Position numbers and translations under genes: made by a program. From assembly GCF_024793895.1 (NCBI RefSeq), contig NZ_JANUSB010000007.1, positions 124,001 through 188,000 of the forward strand: a DNA stretch of 64,000 bases, read 5' to 3'. Shown piece by piece: positions 63,058 through 64,000 of this stretch (position 1 is its first letter; each line of letters starts with the position of its first letter). The notes beneath the pieces were generated by a model, which was not told the DNA's origin, did not search any database, and saw only the letters and a program-made list of their open reading frames with translations. Source of the stretch: Serratia sp. AKBS12 (GTDB lineage: Bacteria; Pseudomonadota; Gammaproteobacteria; Enterobacterales; Enterobacteriaceae).

Positions 63058-64000
63058 GCCGGGTGATGAGCCTGCTGCTGATGCCGCCGGCCCATGTGGC
63101 GGTGCAGCGTCGCTATCGCACCTATCGCCGCAACGGTTCCTCGGTGCTGACGGCCTTCTTTACCACGCTGCTGGTGGCCGGCGGCTGGATATTCTTGCGC
63201 TTCGAGTCACCGGCCTGGCAGCGTATCCGCGCTGGCCGCAGCTACTGGTTCCCGCATATTTCCCCGTTGCGCCCGCGATTGGCGGACGGCCTGCGCTATC
63301 TGGTACAGGCGTTGTGGCTGTTGATGTTTCGCAGCGGTCGGGTGCCGCGTGGCCGTTACGCCTTTGCCGGTTGGCGCAAGCTGCAGCTGCGCTACGTTAA
63401 CTGGCTGCAACGGCTGCCGCACCGATTGCAAGATGCCGACGTCGAGCAGCGTACCGTCGAGCGTTTGGGCAGCATGAACCGCACCCTGCGCCGCGTGCTG
63501 TTTATTGGCTGCGGCATCGTGGCGGCGATCCTGGCACTGTTATGCATTTCACAGCCGTTTGATCTATCGGCGCAGTTTGTGTTTGTGCTGCTGCTGTGGG
63601 GCATTGCGATGGTGGTGCGCCGGGTGCCGGGGCGGCTGCCAGCGCTGATGCTGATCGTGCTATCACTCACCGTCTCCTGCCGCTATCTGTGGTGGCGTTA
63701 CACTGCGACCCTCAATTGGGATGACCCGCTCAGCCTGGTGTGCGGTCTGCTGCTGCTGGTGGCGGAAACCTATGCCTGGGTGGTGCTGGTGCTGGGCTAT
63801 TTCCAGACCGTCTGGCCACTCAACCGCCAACCGGTGCCATTGCCCGACAACAGCGACAGCTGGCCTACCATCGATCTGATGGTGCCGACCTATAATGAAG
63901 ATCTGGGCGTGGTGAAGCCGACCATTTACGCCGCGCTGGGCGTCGACTGGCCGAAGGACAAGATCAACATCTATATTCTTGACGACGGCAACCGCGCAGA
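63054..64000 (+). CDS. bcsA: Cellulose synthase catalytic subunit BcsA (3' partial)
   Basis: The frame from the ATG at 63054 runs through the window end; 315 codons are visible. The N-terminal region has several membrane helices, and LTVSCRYLWWRYTATLNW is a classic BcsA segment. The glycosyltransferase family 2 domain begins DLMVPTYNEDLGVVKPTI and the visible part ends INIYILDDGNR, which contains the first catalytic Asp motif. The enzyme makes beta-1,4-glucan from UDP-glucose under c-di-GMP control through a C-terminal PilZ domain, expected outside the window. Confidence 0.94.
   Translation, partial: MSRVMSLLLMPPAHVAVQRRYRTYRRNGSSVLTAFFTTLLVAGGWIFLRFESPAWQRIRAGRSYWFPHISPLRPRLADGLRYLVQALWLLMFRSGRVPRGRYAFAGWRKLQLRYVNWLQRLPHRLQDADVEQRTVERLGSMNRTLRRVLFIGCGIVAAILALLCISQPFDLSAQFVFVLLLWGIAMVVRRVPGRLPALMLIVLSLTVSCRYLWWRYTATLNWDDPLSLVCGLLLLVAETYAWVVLVLGYFQTVWPLNRQPVPLPDNSDSWPTIDLMVPTYNEDLGVVKPTIYAALGVDWPKDKINIYILDDGNRA

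Overview
The window reads as chromosome of an enterobacterium of the Serratia group. The backbone is GC-rich and collinear with enterobacterial genes (wecH, xylBA/xylFGH/xylR, selC, ohrR/ohr, eptB, a tRNA-Pro, dppABCDF, and a type II bcs cellulose locus). The genus is inferred from protein resemblance and gene content only. No ribosomal RNA or taxonomic marker is present.

Layout. 1-4.3 kb: end of a type VI secretion vgrG cluster (pentapeptide protein, DUF3540, PAAR-like DUF4150, VgrG, small membrane protein). 4.4-7 kb: wecH and a Tat-exported amidohydrolase. 7-15.3 kb: the complete xylose regulon, with XylR and CRP-like sites between divergent xylAB and xylFGH-xylR. 15.4-19 kb: LysR regulator, CynX/NimT-type MFS transporter and a phytase-like esterase. 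19.3-31.7 kb: a large fimbrial locus. Its PapI/FaeA-like regulator, FimH-like adhesin and one minor pilin run leftward. An MR/P-like pilin-usher-chaperone operon runs rightward and continues, with overlapping genes, into a PglL-type O-oligosaccharyltransferase, a lipoprotein, a Mip/FKBP-type isomerase and a LuxR regulator.

31.8-38 kb: selC (tRNA-Sec) carries a decayed P4-like satellite island. It holds a frameshifted tyrosine integrase, an Ogr/Delta zinc-finger activator, a truncated Psu-like gene, iteron-like repeats and a RhuM remnant. Between the integrase and the late genes, where P4 satellites carry their defence hotspot, is an AT-rich two-gene module: a group-II-intron-like reverse transcriptase and a SLATT-type membrane protein. 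The gene gap between them can fold into two tandem stem-loops. This is the best candidate for a little-described system in the window.

38-49.5 kb: ordinary chromosomal genes (GlxA-like regulator, metallo-beta-lactamase-fold hydrolase, LysR plus an MFS/hydrolase/cyclophilin-like operon, histidine phosphatase, alpha/beta hydrolase, oxidoreductase beside a LysR pseudogene, HD hydrolase, ohrR and ohr). 49.6-52.7 kb: eptB, then tRNA-Pro(UGG) followed by tandem units that each repeat the last 19 bases of the tRNA and a terminator, an architecture like the rtT repeats of E. coli tyrT. 52.7-58.5 kb: dppABCDF with a CA-rich GcvB-type leader. 58.5-64 kb: bcsG-bcsF-bcsE leftward and bcsR-bcsQ-bcsA rightward, with bcsA cut by the window end.
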